A DNA stretch of 64,000 nucleotides, taken from contig NZ_CP032416.1 of assembly GCF_003600355.1 (NCBI RefSeq), positions 578,183 to 642,182 of the forward strand, in the 5' to 3' direction. A program made the translations under genes and the position numbers. The notes beneath the pieces are model-generated. The model was given only the letters and a program-made list of their open reading frames with translations, ran no database searches and was not told the origin of the DNA. This DNA comes from Clostridium fermenticellae. Lineage in GTDB: Bacteria; Bacillota; Clostridia; Clostridiales; Clostridiaceae. This document shows positions 52,366-64,000 of the stretch, piece by piece. The stretch's first letter is position 1, and every line of letters starts with the position of its first letter.

Positions 52366-53334
52366 ATGTTTGCACTTGTACAAATTTTTGCTGATTGGCT
52401 TATTTATAATATTTTTGGAATTGCTAAAGAAAGTAAACTAGGGAGCGCCCTTGATTTTTTTGTATTTGATACTATAAAGATATTAATATTATTACTTATA
52501 ATAATTTATGTAATTACTTTTATAAGGAGTTTTTTTCCTCCAGAAAAAACAAGAAAAATCCTTGCAAGAAGTAAAGGAAGTACCTTTATAGGTCACATTC
52601 TTGCAGCTCTACTCGGAATTGTTACTCCATTTTGTTCATGTTCTGCAGTTCCACTTTTTATTGGGTTTGTTGAAGCAGGAGTACCACTTGGAGTTACTTT
52701 TTCATTTTTAATAGCTGCACCAATGGTAAATGAAGTTGCATTAGGACTTCTTTATGGTTTGTTTGGATTAAAGATAGCAATAATTTATGTTTTATCTGGG
52801 GAAATAATAGCTATTGTAGCTGGGATAATAATAGGAAAACTAAAAATGGAAAAACAAGTAGAAGATTATGTTTATGAAATGCAAATGAATTCTGATATAG
52901 AATTACCTGATCCTAGTACAAAAGAAAGATTAACAGATTCATGGGATTTTACTAAAGACTTAATAAAGAAAATATGGATATATGTAATAATAGGTATTGC
53001 TATAGGTGGGGTTATGCATGGATGGATTCCAGCAGGTGCTTTGGGAAAATATGCAGGAAAAGATAATCCATTTGCAGTATTTGTAGCTGTTATAATAGGA
53101 ATACCATTATATTCCAATGCAGCTGGAGTAATACCTTTAGTTAGTGAACTTACAAGAGCTGGTGTTTCAATGGGTACTTCTCTAGCATTTATGATGGCTG
53201 TAACAGGTCTTAGCCTGCCAGAAGGAATTCTTTTAAGAAGAGTTCTAAAACCTAAACTATTATCCGTATTTTATCTCGTTACAGGATTAGGAATTATATT
53301 TACTGGCTATCTATTTAATTTTTTAATATCTTAA
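52366..53334 (+). CDS. ArsP-like permease (UPF0718)
   Basis: 322 aa with about eight helices. TPFCSCSAVPLFIGFVEAGVPLGVTFSFLIAAPMVNEVAL is the ArsP/UPF0718 core with the metal-site Cys pair. IPLYSNAAGVIPLVSELTRAGV repeats the theme. ArsP members export trivalent organoarsenicals; others carry different soft metals. With the thioredoxin-like gene, arsR and arsC around it, and a decayed arsM downstream, an organoarsenical role is credible. Confidence 0.82.
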   Translation: MFALVQIFADWLIYNIFGIAKESKLGSALDFFVFDTIKILILLLIIIYVITFIRSFFPPEKTRKILARSKGSTFIGHILAALLGIVTPFCSCSAVPLFIGFVEAGVPLGVTFSFLIAAPMVNEVALGLLYGLFGLKIAIIYVLSGEIIAIVAGIIIGKLKMEKQVEDYVYEMQMNSDIELPDPSTKERLTDSWDFTKDLIKKIWIYVIIGIAIGGVMHGWIPAGALGKYAGKDNPFAVFVAVIIGIPLYSNAAGVIPLVSELTRAGVSMGTSLAFMMAVTGLSLPEGILLRRVLKPKLLSVFYLVTGLGIIFTGYLFNFLIS

Positions 53335-53452
53335 ATTATATTTCATGTAGAATTAAATTAATGGTATATGTTTTTAGTACATTTTATGATAGGATATTGT
53401 AAATGTAACATTGTACTGGAGAAAAATATTTTGATAATGGAGGAAGATAGTT

Positions 53453-53863
53453 ATGAAACCTAAAGTAGCATTTATATGTGTACACAATTCCTGCAGATCA
53501 CAAATGGCAGAAGCCATAGGAAAGTTACTTGCAAGTGATATATTTGAATCCTATTCTGCTGGTACGGAGCTTAAAGATAGTATAAATCAGGATGCAGTTA
53601 GAATTATAAAAGATTTGTATGGTATTAATATGAATAAAACTCAAAAGTCAAAGTTACTAAAGGATTTGCCTGAGATTGATATTGTAGTAAAAATGGGCTG
53701 TAATGTAGTTTGTCCTTTTCTTCCTGCAAAGCATACAGAAGATTGGGGACTTGAAGACCCAACGGGAAAAAGTGATGAAGAATTTATAAAAACAGCAAAA
53801 AATATTGAAGAAAAAGTTAAGGATTTAGCTAGAAAAATTAAAAATAATAAGATTAAATTATAA
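53453..53863 (+). CDS. arsC: Arsenate reductase, thioredoxin-coupled LMW-PTP type
   Basis: 136 aa. CVHNSCRSQMAEA (CX5R loop, Cys9) at the N-terminus. MGCNVVCPFLP near residue 80 provides the two further catalytic Cys. The Asp region is GLEDPTGKSDEEF. Reduces arsenate to arsenite for Acr3 export. GGAGG site. Confidence 0.93.
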   Translation: MKPKVAFICVHNSCRSQMAEAIGKLLASDIFESYSAGTELKDSINQDAVRIIKDLYGINMNKTQKSKLLKDLPEIDIVVKMGCNVVCPFLPAKHTEDWGLEDPTGKSDEEFIKTAKNIEEKVKDLARKIKNNKIKL

Positions 53864-53864
53864 T

Positions 53865-54170
53865 GTAGATATTAGTTCAATTTGGAATGATTTCAGAATT
53901 GAATTGTTATATTATATTAAGATAAAAGTAAATGATGAATATGCTGCCGAGGATATACTTCAGGAAGTTTTTATAAAAGTTTATAAAAATATTGGTCAAT
54001 TGAAAGGTAACTAAACTCAAAATATGGCTCTATAGAATTATCAATAACACTATAATTGATTTTTATAGAATAAAGAAAAGTATGTTGGAGTTAGGCTAAT
54101 TAAAAAATATATCAGTAATTTAAGATAATGATGATGATATGAATGAAGAAGTAGAAGGGTGTGCTAAATT
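53865..54170 (+). pseudogene. Relic of a SigZ-like ECF sigma factor
   Basis: Translation across frames gives VDISSIWNDFRIELLYYI, then DEYAAEDILQEVFIKVYKNIGQLK, a stop, then in another frame KIWLYRIINNTIIDFYRIKKS, then NEEVEGCAKL. This matches regions 2.1-2.4 of ECF sigma factors (the DILQEVF motif is diagnostic). No start codon, several stops and frameshifts. The region 4 part is missing; the sequence passes into an arsM relic. Confidence 0.65.
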
Positions 54171-54353
54171 AGATGTTGTATGGCAGGAGCAGAATATGTT
54201 GACAATATAAGAACTATGCTTAGAGAAGGTGAAATTTAAAGATATAAAAATGATACCAAAAAATAATAGCAAAGAAATAATAAAATCATTGGGACAAAAT
54301 ACAAATGTTGAAGATTATGTAGTTTGTTTTATTGTTGAAGCTAAAAAAGAATA
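54171..54353 (+). pseudogene. arsM: Relic of arsenite methyltransferase (arsM) C-terminus
   Basis: Frame from 54177: CMAGAEYVDNIRTMLREGE. After a 1-base shift it continues FKDIKMIPKNNSKEIIKSLG and then VEDYVVCFIVEAKKE. The C-x-x-GA start and the VEDYVV...EA-K end match the ArsM C-terminal region. The SAM-binding part is deleted; the fragment is fused to the sigma relic. sigZ-arsM adjacency is a known firmicute order (from memory). Confidence 0.6.
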
Positions 54354-54740
54354 GAATTTATAAATATGGAAAAGAAAGATTTGGACTTATTCAGTTACTG
54401 TAGTATCATTGATTTTGCTTATTATTTACTCAATTTAATGAATTTGCTACCAAATTGTCTTGTGTATATGAATACATTGATGATACAATAAGTATCATCT
54501 CAAAAATAGTGATATGATATTATGACATTAGAAGATTTTAGAACAGTAAGACTATTACCATATAAAATATTTTCTACACTTTTAATTTTCTACACATATA
54601 AATGTATTGTAATCTTACTGAAATAAAGATATTTGTGAATTGTACGATAAAACAATTTAAAATTCAAAGCAGTAATATAGGAATTATGTTGGCAGTGCTT
54701 ATAAAAGGTACATGTCATGTGATATAAGCGGATTGATCAC
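54354..54740. other. Non-coding or decayed stretch, nothing recognised
   Basis: Frames are short and interrupted. No repeat or gene relic was recognised beyond the arsM fragment. Confidence 0.5.
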
Positions 54741-54827
54741 TTTGTTTTGGACAAAGTCTAACAATTCTACATTTATCTTAGGTTTATACCTTTATTTCGG
54801 TATTTGTTAGATTTTCTCCAAAATGAA
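54741..54827. repeat. Imperfect inverted repeat (hairpin)
   Basis: GGACAAAGTCTAACAA (54749-54764) and TTGTTAGATTTTCTCC (54804-54819) are the inner parts of 24-bp arms that match at 20 positions. Confidence 0.5.
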
Positions 54828-54895
54828 GATTATAAAATTTATTTACTGATATAAATTAGTATTATTTCATATTCAATTTTAAGTTCATTACAATG

Positions 54896-54942
54896 AGAAC
54901 GTAGTTAGATTTGTGTAAATCAAATCTAACTACGTTCTTTTT
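54896..54942 (+). terminator. Strong isolated terminator
   Basis: AGAACGTAGTTAGATTT and AAATCTAACTACGTTCT form a perfect 17-bp stem followed by TTTT. No intact gene lies directly upstream; it may mark a lost gene or the end of a decayed operon. The 54943-55474 stretch holds no identified gene. Confidence 0.75.
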
Positions 54943-55474
54943 ATGTATAACTAGTAATAATAAGTATAAGTAATTTTCGAAAGTAGAATATGATACCTCT
55001 GGGTAAGGCTGTAAGCTTTGCGGGCAATAGCACAATGTGTTTTGCAGGAGATTTACAGATGAATTTTACGGAGTAGATATATTTGATGAAATGATACTCT
55101 AAATTACAGATAATGTCTCTGTATTATGTCTTCTACCATTCCTTGACGTTTTTTATACTCTCCATATAATTATTATATCTAACTTATTATGTGTTCATTA
55201 ATTCGAGTACAGGTTAGTTTATTGTATTTTACTATATGTTTAAAAAAATAAGGAATATTTAAAATTAGAAAATAAGATATTTTCTAAATATGGATTAATG
55301 ATTTATAATAATTGAAATTTTTATTACTTATTTTTAGCATATTTAGTATACTGATTTTTTGTATATAGGGTATAGAATCGGATATATTAATATTATGTTC
55401 TTAGATTATGTTGCATGATTATGTAGCAAGTTGTATGATATATTTAAAGATAAATATTTTAAGAGGTGTGAAAT

Positions 55475-56233
55475 ATGATAGATAACTTTATAAAAGAGTT
55501 GGAGAGGCAAGGCAGAAGTGCTAATACAATACAAGCATATAAAAGAGATCTTGAATTATTTGAAAAGTGGTTTAATAAAACACATGACAATAAATTAGAT
55601 AAAATATTTAATGCAGATGTAAAAAAATATGTTGAATATTTGCTATGTGTTAGCAAATTAACGGTAAGTTCTATAAATAGAAAATTAACTGTAATAAAAA
55701 GGTATAACGATTATCTTGAATCATTATATGGAAAAAATGAAGTGGAAATCAAATTAATAAAAAAATTCAACTCTTGCATTAATAGAAAAATAATTAATAA
55801 TAAAGATTTAAAAAAGTTAAGAGATGCATTTTATCAAAGGAATAACAAAAGAGATATAGCAATATTTGAAATATTAATAAATACAGGATTAAGAGAAAGT
55901 GAACTTATATCACTTGAATTGGACAATATAGTAGTAGCTGAAAAAAATGGTACTGATGATTATTTACGCTTAAATTTAATGATTAGTAATAAATATAATA
56001 TGTGCAAGGAGATACAATTAAATGGAATAACTCAAAAAGCGGTAAATAATTATTTAAAGATTAGACCTATAACAAGTAATAATAAATTATTTATTGGGCA
56101 ACGTGGAAGTATAACAAGGACAACACTTAATAAAATATTAAAACAATATTGTATTAATGCAGGAATTGAAGTAATAAGTCCGAGAGTATTGAGATATACT
56201 TGGTTAAGCAAATGCAATCTGTTAAAAACGTAA
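55475..56233 (+). pseudogene. Tyrosine recombinase lacking the catalytic C-terminus
   Basis: 252 aa. N-terminal SAM-like core-binding domain (IKELERQGRSANTIQAYKRDLELFEKW). Catalytic Arg I in NTGLRESELISLELD. The sequence ends at PRVLRYTWLSKCNLLKT: the HxxR box keeps the Arg (PRVLRY) but has Pro for His, and the following His and Tyr are absent. A deletion or frameshift at about 56200 probably inactivated it. Precedes the intact recombinase operon by 38 bp. Confidence 0.65.
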
Positions 56234-56271
56234 ACATAAGACATAAGTAGAATGCATGAGGAGGAACTTTA

Positions 56272-57420
56272 ATGAAAGTACAAGATATTATAACTGACAG
56301 AGGAAAAATGTATATTATACTTGATGATAATTATGATGAGATATTGCAAGCAAATAAATATCTGAAATATTTAGATATACGAGATAGATCTCCATACACT
56401 TTAAAGTCTTATGCGTATCATCTTAAAATATATTGTGAATATTTAAAAAGTAACAATATGGATGTTTGTTCTATTTTCTCTCAGAAAAAAGGCTATTTAG
56501 ATATTTTGGTTGATTATATGAATTGGCTTAAAATAAAAAATCATGATTGCAAAATTGAGTATATTGATGAAACAAAAAATCAAAGAAAAAATAAAACAAT
56601 CAATGTAATGATGATTCCTGTAGTCGGAATGTATGAATATTTATCAAGAAATAATGAAATACCAAGAGTACATTTTACAAAAGAAGTATTAAATATTAAC
56701 CCATCGTATAAGGGATTTTTATACGAAACCACTTATAAAGGAAAATCAAATATAAATATTTTAAAATTAAAAGAAATTAAAGACGAAGATGTTGAATTTG
56801 TTACAAGGAAACAATACTTTCAACTATATTATGCATGTAATAATACTAGAGATAAGTTAATACTAGCTTTAATGTTTGAATGTGGATTAAGATTAGGTGA
56901 AACACTAGGGCTATTTATAGAAGATTGTGAACCTTGGGATGCAAAAATTAATATAGTATATAGGGAGAATTTAGAAAATAATGTTAGAGTTAAAAATAAA
57001 TCAGAAGGAATTATATATATGCCAGACTATGTTGTGGAATTAATGATAGAATATTTAACTACTGATTTAGCCGATATTCAAACAGAATTTTTATTTGTGA
57101 ATTTATATGGTCAAAATTATGGAAGGCCTATGAAGGAAAATACTGTTGAAAAATTATTTAAAAGATTGGAACGAAAAACGGGAATAAAAGTTCATCCTCA
57201 CATGTTGAGACATGGTTTTGCAACAGAAAGATATGAAGCAGGAGAGGATATTATTGATATAAAAGAGATGCTACGTCATAAATCTATTAGGAGTTCAATT
57301 ATTTATACTCATGTTACAAATAATAAAAAACGAAAATTAACAGAAAAATTCTATAAAAGTAAAAATGAAACTACTGAATATTTAAAGTGTTTGGTAGATG
57401 AGGCTATATATGATAAATAA
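56272..57420 (+). CDS. Tyrosine recombinase, TnpA/GinA-like
   Basis: 382 aa. R-H-x-x-R-H-Y set all present: FECGLRLGETLGLF, HPHMLRHGFATERY, MLRHKSIRSSIIYTHV. Size and first position in a multi-recombinase operon match TnpA of Tn554 (about 361 aa) and GinA of GInt islands. AGGAGG site. Overlaps the next start by 11 bp. Confidence 0.88.
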   Translation: MKVQDIITDRGKMYIILDDNYDEILQANKYLKYLDIRDRSPYTLKSYAYHLKIYCEYLKSNNMDVCSIFSQKKGYLDILVDYMNWLKIKNHDCKIEYIDETKNQRKNKTINVMMIPVVGMYEYLSRNNEIPRVHFTKEVLNINPSYKGFLYETTYKGKSNINILKLKEIKDEDVEFVTRKQYFQLYYACNNTRDKLILALMFECGLRLGETLGLFIEDCEPWDAKINIVYRENLENNVRVKNKSEGIIYMPDYVVELMIEYLTTDLADIQTEFLFVNLYGQNYGRPMKENTVEKLFKRLERKTGIKVHPHMLRHGFATERYEAGEDIIDIKEMLRHKSIRSSIIYTHVTNNKKRKLTEKFYKSKNETTEYLKCLVDEAIYDK

Positions 57421-59554
57421 CATTATTTTTGATAGGAAAAAGATAGAATATTATAAAAAAGATATAATTAATTTATGGGAATATCCTAATTTTGAAATTG
57501 GTAAAATATTCATAAGGAAAAGATATCAAATTAAATACAGTTTTGATTTATCTCTTATAGAAAGTAATGATCTAAAAAATGAAATAAAAACTTATATAGA
57601 AAATTGTATAATTAATTATGATTTACACAATAGATTAAATAGAATGAAATTAATACTACCTTTATCATACTTAATAGGTTATTTGAATAGTAATAAAATA
57701 TCTAGTTTTAAAGTCATAAATATTCAAGACATAAATGGATATAAAAAATATTTAGAAGATCAAAATATAAACATTATTATTAATAATAGAAAAACTTATA
57801 TATTTAAAATTATTTATCGTTTAATAAAGTCTACTATTTATCAATTGCCAAAGGAAGAACAAAATGATATTTTTATTTTATGTGAACGAAATGATATTTT
57901 TTCTTTTCATGATGAGGATATGTTGTTCTTTTGTGGCCTATCAGATAATATAAAAAAATTATTAAAATCTTTTTTTATTCATACATTAAAATTAAATTTA
58001 GAAAATTCAAATTTTAGAAGCTGTTATATTAGACCATTAAAATTTTTAATAGAATATTGTATTGAATTTGATATAAGAAATTGGGATTGTATATATTCAA
58101 AAGAATATGAGAAATATCTTTTATTAAAAGGACATGCTATCCGCCGTAACAAAGTGAAAAAGAGATATGCTAATGCCACTATAATTGATAAAATAAATGA
58201 ATATATAGATGCAAGATCAACTGATGATTTTTTTAAAAGAGATATATGGAATCTATCAGAGTTATCCCTTGAAAGTAATCGAATAAATAAAATTTTAAAG
58301 GTTGGATCATTTAATTTTACAAATATTAAAAATATTAATAATAAAAATTATGCAAAACAATATATTAAATATTTAATAACAAATACCAGCTTAGCTATAT
58401 CAACAATTAAGGATAAAGTTATAAAAGTTAAAGATGTATTATCAAAAACAGAAAAAAAATTTAATTTACTATCACATGATGAATTATTAGAATTAATAAA
58501 TGTAAAATTAGAATCTAATGAGAAACTTTATGAAACAACAAGAGACATTAAATTATTCAATGAATATCTTTGTGAACAAGGTATAATGAGAAATGTTTTA
58601 TTAAAAGAAGAAGAAATAAAAAAACCTAAAAGAAAACACACCTATAGGACAGTTGAAGATTTTGTTGTAAATCAAATATTCAATATTCTTGATAGATTTC
58701 CGGTTGATATAATGATTATATATTTAATTATTTATTGTACAGGAGTAAGAATAAGTGAAGCATTAACAATAACATCAGATTGTCTTTATATTTCTAACAA
58801 TGATTTTTACATTAAAACAATTTCAACAAAAATGAAAAAAGAACAAGATAATACTATTCCTAAAAATTTATATATTATATTGAATGCATATATAAAGGGA
58901 TATTGTGTTAGTGGTAAAAAAGAATATATATTTAAAGGAAAAAGGGATATTAGTGAACCAATGAAATATGCTTACTTTAAGGATCATTTTAGTAAAGAAA
59001 TAAAAAAATATGATATAAGGTGTTCAAATGGAGAATTATACAATTTAGATATTCATGGATATCGACACAGACTTGGAACTGAAATGCATCAAAATAAGAT
59101 ATCATGTTACATTATTCAAAAGGTATTACATCATGAATCCATAGAGATGACAATGGCCTATATTGACATTTTTGAAAAAGATATTAAAGATAGTTATACT
59201 AAGTTTTTTGATAATAAAGGGAGACAATTACCGCCAGATTCAGAAAGTGAGAAGATGATTCTGTCTTATCTGAATCATGCTCTTAATTCACAAGCTTTAC
59301 CAAATGGTATTTGTGGATTGCCAGCTAAATTCAATAAATGTAAGCACGCTAATATTTGCTTAACTTGTTCTTATTTTTGTACAAACCGAAATCACATACT
59401 AACATTGAAGAAACAGTTGAAAGAAACTGAAATAATATTAGAAAATGCAAAAAAAAATAATTGGAAAATGCAAATTGCTACAAATAAAGAAGTAAAAGAA
59501 AATCTTGAATCAATAATTGCTGCAATTGAAAAGGGTGATAATAACAAGAAATGA
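57410..59554 (+). CDS. Tyrosine recombinase, TnpB/GinB-like
   Basis: 714 aa from ATG 57410; an earlier frame start at 57398 overlaps more. Large N-terminal part, then Arg I in IYCTGVRISEALTI, HGYRHRLGTEMHQ, VLHHESIEMTMAYIDIF. The C-terminus has Cys pairs (CKHANICLTCSYFC), as in Tn554 TnpB-type proteins. Coupled by overlap to both neighbours. Confidence 0.85.
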   Translation: MINNIIFDRKKIEYYKKDIINLWEYPNFEIGKIFIRKRYQIKYSFDLSLIESNDLKNEIKTYIENCIINYDLHNRLNRMKLILPLSYLIGYLNSNKISSFKVINIQDINGYKKYLEDQNINIIINNRKTYIFKIIYRLIKSTIYQLPKEEQNDIFILCERNDIFSFHDEDMLFFCGLSDNIKKLLKSFFIHTLKLNLENSNFRSCYIRPLKFLIEYCIEFDIRNWDCIYSKEYEKYLLLKGHAIRRNKVKKRYANATIIDKINEYIDARSTDDFFKRDIWNLSELSLESNRINKILKVGSFNFTNIKNINNKNYAKQYIKYLITNTSLAISTIKDKVIKVKDVLSKTEKKFNLLSHDELLELINVKLESNEKLYETTRDIKLFNEYLCEQGIMRNVLLKEEEIKKPKRKHTYRTVEDFVVNQIFNILDRFPVDIMIIYLIIYCTGVRISEALTITSDCLYISNNDFYIKTISTKMKKEQDNTIPKNLYIILNAYIKGYCVSGKKEYIFKGKRDISEPMKYAYFKDHFSKEIKKYDIRCSNGELYNLDIHGYRHRLGTEMHQNKISCYIIQKVLHHESIEMTMAYIDIFEKDIKDSYTKFFDNKGRQLPPDSESEKMILSYLNHALNSQALPNGICGLPAKFNKCKHANICLTCSYFCTNRNHILTLKKQLKETEIILENAKKNNWKMQIATNKEVKENLESIIAAIEKGDNNKK

Positions 59555-61396
59555 TTAATAATATTAAAGAAAAAACAAAATATTTATTAAATTCACTTGG
59601 TTGTGATGAAGAGTTTTATAACGATTTATGGATTTATATGAAAATTGATATTTTGAGAAGAAACATGAAAGAAAACCAAAGAATAATTACAGAAAGTAAA
59701 AATAGAAAATTAGATTTTTCTAGTATGAGAAATCAAAACATTAAGGAAGAAATTAAATTTTATTATATCAAACAATTAATGAGTGAGCATATGTGCCCTG
59801 AATTAAATAACCTTCATAGTCAAGTTCAAAAAACAATTGAGTTTTTATCTATAAAGTATTTCAATGAATTTAATAGTCTTTTAGATATTGATATTGAAAT
59901 TATAATAGATAAATATGAAAAATGGCTCAAAAGGAGAAGTTTGAGAACAAAGGTGGTTGCTTCAAAGATAAACAAGAATATTAAAAAACAAAAGTATATA
60001 TATGAATCCGATTATTTTAAAATAATAAGACGTATTTATACTTTCTGGAAAGATGAAAATAAAAATTACTTTGATAAGGATAAATGGATATTTTCTGATT
60101 TGCCATTTCAGGTAAACCAATTGAAATGTTCAAATAATAATAGCATATCGTTTCATAAAATAAAACAGCCAGGTATAAAGAGAATGATTAAAAAATTATG
60201 TGAATATGAATTAAAAACAGGACCAGCTGGAACAGCTATAGTAAGAACATATTCATTGTCTTATTTTTCAAAATTTTTATCAGAACATTATATAAATATA
60301 AATAATCTGTGTGAATTGAATAAGCAAATTATTCAAGATTATATAATATATTTGAAAATCAAAAGTGGTTTGAAGTCTAAAACAATAAATAGTAGGATTT
60401 GTGCGTTAAATGTTCTAATAGATACGGCTAGAAGAATGAATTGGAGTGATTTAATGCAAAACATTAATATTAAATATACTGAATTAATAAAGGTTACTAA
60501 CAAAATTGTAAATCCATATACAGATGAAGAGTTAAAAGAAATTAATCGAGTATTAACAGTTATTCCTTTACAAATAGCTAGATTAATATGCATAATGGAA
60601 TACACTGGTATTAGGGTAAGCGAGGTATGTACATTACGAGTAAATGATTTAAGAAAAGATTCAAAAGATGAGTTCTATATATGTTATGTACAAAATAAGA
60701 CAAAAAAGAATAATATAATACCAGTATCAGATATTTCATTAGAAATATTGCAATCGGCCATCATAACATCAAATCAATATAGGAAAAATAATAAATATGT
60801 ATTCTCTTTGAAAGATAGGGAGATAATTACGCCAGCAAGAATAGATGCTACATTAAAAAAAGCTTCATATGAACTTAAATTAAAAGATAAAAGTGGCAAT
60901 CCGTTTAATATTACATCTCATAGATTTAGGGCAACTGTTGCGACAAAATATGCTGATATTGGTATAGAACCTACTGCAATAGCTAAATTATTAGGGCAAA
61001 GTGGACTCGGTAGTTTAAAACATTATATAACTATACATAATGAAACAGTTACAGAGGCAATACAACCAATTATAAAAAAACAAAATTATATGATAGCAAA
61101 TATTGGACACATAAAAGATATTCCTAAAAATGATACTGGAAATATGGCTATTCCATTGCCAAATGGAGTATGTTTAAAGCCAGAAACAGAAGGTGTTTGT
61201 AAGCATGCAAATGTTTGTTATACATGTAAAATGTTTAGATCTAGTATAAAGTATATAGATGTATATAAACGACATTTAAGTGAGGCTGAACGAAATATTA
61301 CAATAGCTAAATTAAATGGATATGATAGGTTATTACAAATAAATCAAGATTTAAGAAATTCATTAATTAAAATTATAAAAAAACTGGAGAAAGGTA

Positions 61397-61404
<8 letters not shown>
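59551..61404 (+). CDS. Tyrosine recombinase, TnpB/GinC-like
   Basis: 617 aa. Arg I in MEYTGIRVSEVCTL, SHRFRATVATKYADIG, then LLGQSGLGSLKHYITIH, with Gln in place of the second His. C-terminal Cys set CKHANVCYTCKMF as in its neighbour. ATG overlaps the previous TGA. Likely a partner rather than a duplicate, since all three reading frames are intact. Confidence 0.85.
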
Positions 61405-62945
<1,541 letters not shown>

Positions 62946-63042
62946 CTTTAAAGTGTTATTTACAAAATTAAAAAAAAGGCTTATTATATAAAGGATTGGG
63001 CTTGTACAATAAAAACCCTGTGTATATTTGGAGGATAAAAAA

Positions 63043-63312
63043 ATGAGGAAAACTATTAATATTTTAGGATGGATAGGAGTTTTCTTTACAATTCTTGCTT
63101 TAATATTAACACTCCTTACTACGTATCAATTTACGTATGTTAAATATTTTGATAGTTATTATACTCTTCAATTATGTATGACGCTTACAATGATTATGTG
63201 GGCTATTAAAATGTTTGACATAAGATCTAACTTAAAAAACATAGTATATCCTGCAACCTGTTTTATCATAGCCTTGGCAACTATAGTTTTTATGTTTATG
63301 AAGGTTTATTGA
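63043..63312 (+). CDS. Small membrane protein, unknown
   Basis: 89 aa from ATG 63043 (TTGGAGG upstream; the TTG frame start at 63028 contains the site). Three hydrophobic segments (INILGWIGVFFTILALILTLL, LCMTLTMIMWAIKMF, IVYPATCFIIALATIVFMFM). No family recognised. Ends before a terminator. Confidence 0.6.
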   Translation: MRKTINILGWIGVFFTILALILTLLTTYQFTYVKYFDSYYTLQLCMTLTMIMWAIKMFDIRSNLKNIVYPATCFIIALATIVFMFMKVY

Positions 63313-63341
63313 TAATATACTTATGAAATATAAAAAGTTAA

Positions 63342-63390
63342 AAAGGAATTATCAAATTATATACTTATGTATTATTTTGATAATTCCTTT
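63342..63390 (+). terminator. Terminator after the small membrane protein
   Basis: AAAGGAATTATCAAA and TTTTGATAATTCCTTT pair in about 15 bp. Confidence 0.8.
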
Positions 63391-63469
63391 CTAATTATCG
63401 TGAAATTGTGTTTAAATTTTCTATTAAGTGCCAATAATTCTAATGATAATAAAAAAGAGGAGAAGCTTT

Positions 63470-64000
63470 ATGAAGAAATTTACTTGCTTTTTAATGCTTG
63501 TCTGCTTTATTCTTTTTAGCAGTGGATGTATTGAAAAGAATGTTCAGACAAATAAATCAAATGATCAAGGTTATATTGTATACGATACAGTTAAATGTCC
63601 AAATGATTTGATTATGACAAATAATTACGATTTAAATGAGCAATACTTGTTAGTAAATTTGTTTCAGGGTCTGGTTAGAATGGATTCAGATGGAAAAATA
63701 GTGCCTGCTATAGCTCAAAGTTGGAATGCAAGTGAAAATCAAACGTGCTATACATTTAAAATAAGAAATGATGCCAGGTGGAGTAATGGTTCAAATATAA
63801 CAGCGAGTGATTTTGTAGAATTTTTTAAAAAGTTCTTTAAAGAGGGGAAGGGAAGTTTATACGTTGAAAGACTACATTGTATATTTGGAGTACAGGATTA
63901 TGAGAATGGTATAAAGGACTTCAGTAATGTAGCTATAAAGGCATTAGATAAAAAGACTCTTGAAATAAGACTTAATTATTCTTGCAATTATTTTCTAAAT
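63470..64000 (+). CDS. OppA-like oligopeptide-binding lipoprotein (partial, runs off the window)
   Basis: Open from ATG 63470 (AGAGGAG) to the window end. Lipoprotein signal with lipobox SSGC at about residues 16-19. YDTVKCPNDLIMTNNYDLNEQYLLVNLFQGLVR, then IVPAIAQSWNASENQTCYTFKIR and ARWSNGSNITASDFVEFF, is the family 5 solute-binding protein start. It binds peptides for an ABC importer. Confidence 0.85.
   Translation, partial: MKKFTCFLMLVCFILFSSGCIEKNVQTNKSNDQGYIVYDTVKCPNDLIMTNNYDLNEQYLLVNLFQGLVRMDSDGKIVPAIAQSWNASENQTCYTFKIRNDARWSNGSNITASDFVEFFKKFFKEGKGSLYVERLHCIFGVQDYENGIKDFSNVAIKALDKKTLEIRLNYSCNYFLN

Noticed and set aside
54990-55078. Short frame reading MIPLGKAVSFAGNSTMCFAGDLQ
   Set aside because: No ribosome site, only about 28 codons and no family recognised; could be a gene relic but not supportable.
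55380-55474. Left attachment site of the recombinase element
   Set aside because: Short partial repeats such as GTTGCATGAT/GTTGTATGAT are present, but none matches the right junction near 61877, so no site is called.

Overview
The window is very AT-rich, with clostridial codon use, strong AGGAGG-type ribosome sites, a CotF-like spore coat gene, Mrp/MinD/NifX-type ATPases and DUF134 regulators. This points to an anaerobic, spore-forming Clostridium sensu stricto-like chromosome. No rRNA, tRNA, CRISPR array or replication origin was seen.

Layout. 1-4.3 kb: the 3' end of a TetM/EF-G-like ribosomal protection factor, a PadR/HAAS/CPBP-like membrane operon and an NhaC-type antiporter. 4.5-9.2 kb: an MBL-fold hydrolase, then a CdaR regulator, GntP permease and glycerate kinase (glycerate use). 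9.24-9.76 kb: a 523-bp non-coding element made of two giant hairpins. 9.8-12 kb: an orphan BMC-domain protein, a methyltransferase and a DUF364-like protein. 12-17.6 kb: an Mrp-NifX-MinD-MinD-NifX-flavoprotein-DUF89-DUF134 cluster. 17.8-34.8 kb: a sulfur region. It holds a permease/TIGR03943 pair, a siroheme sulfite reductase, two rhodanese-fused CoA-disulfide reductases, TusA and YeeE/YedE proteins, a sulfonate-type ABC transporter, a YeiH exporter and three LysR regulators. 34.9-39.3 kb: a second DUF134/NifX pair, a ZnuA-like protein with a Zur-like operator, a spore coat protein, a GNAT gene with a MarR remnant, and two C-GCAxxG-C-C proteins.

39.7-54.4 kb is an arsenic island: acr3, arsR, arsD, arsA, a HesB-like protein, lplA, two further arsR genes, a thioredoxin-like protein, an ArsP-like permease and arsC. 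Relics of sigZ and arsM follow. Inside it, 45.9-49.7 kb is an operon of lipoamide dehydrogenase, an HdrA-N-terminal-like protein, a ferredoxin, a DGC/GcvH-like fusion and two DGC proteins. A 36-bp perfect palindrome sits over its promoter and resembles sites upstream of the neighbouring ferredoxin, arsR and permease genes. I think this ArsR-linked lipoyl redox module is the best candidate for an undescribed system.

55.5-61.8 kb is an integration module of a truncated tyrosine recombinase, three further tyrosine recombinases and a TnpC/GinD-like protein. It abuts a ligA gene that lacks its 5' part. The right end returns to a small membrane protein and an OppA-like lipoprotein that runs off the window.

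Regulatory logic visible in the DNA: (1) one arsR operator, TATATAGA-N6-TCTATATA, at both arsR and acr3; (2) a TAATTA-rich palindrome family in the second arsR region; (3) an ATTGRCATWTGWCAAT-like box at the Mrp operon, a DUF134 gene and a NifX gene; (4) a 48-bp promoter region shared by the sulfonate ABC operon and the second CoA-disulfide reductase operon; (5) a TGCAAAT-N-ATTTGCA Zur-like box at znuA.
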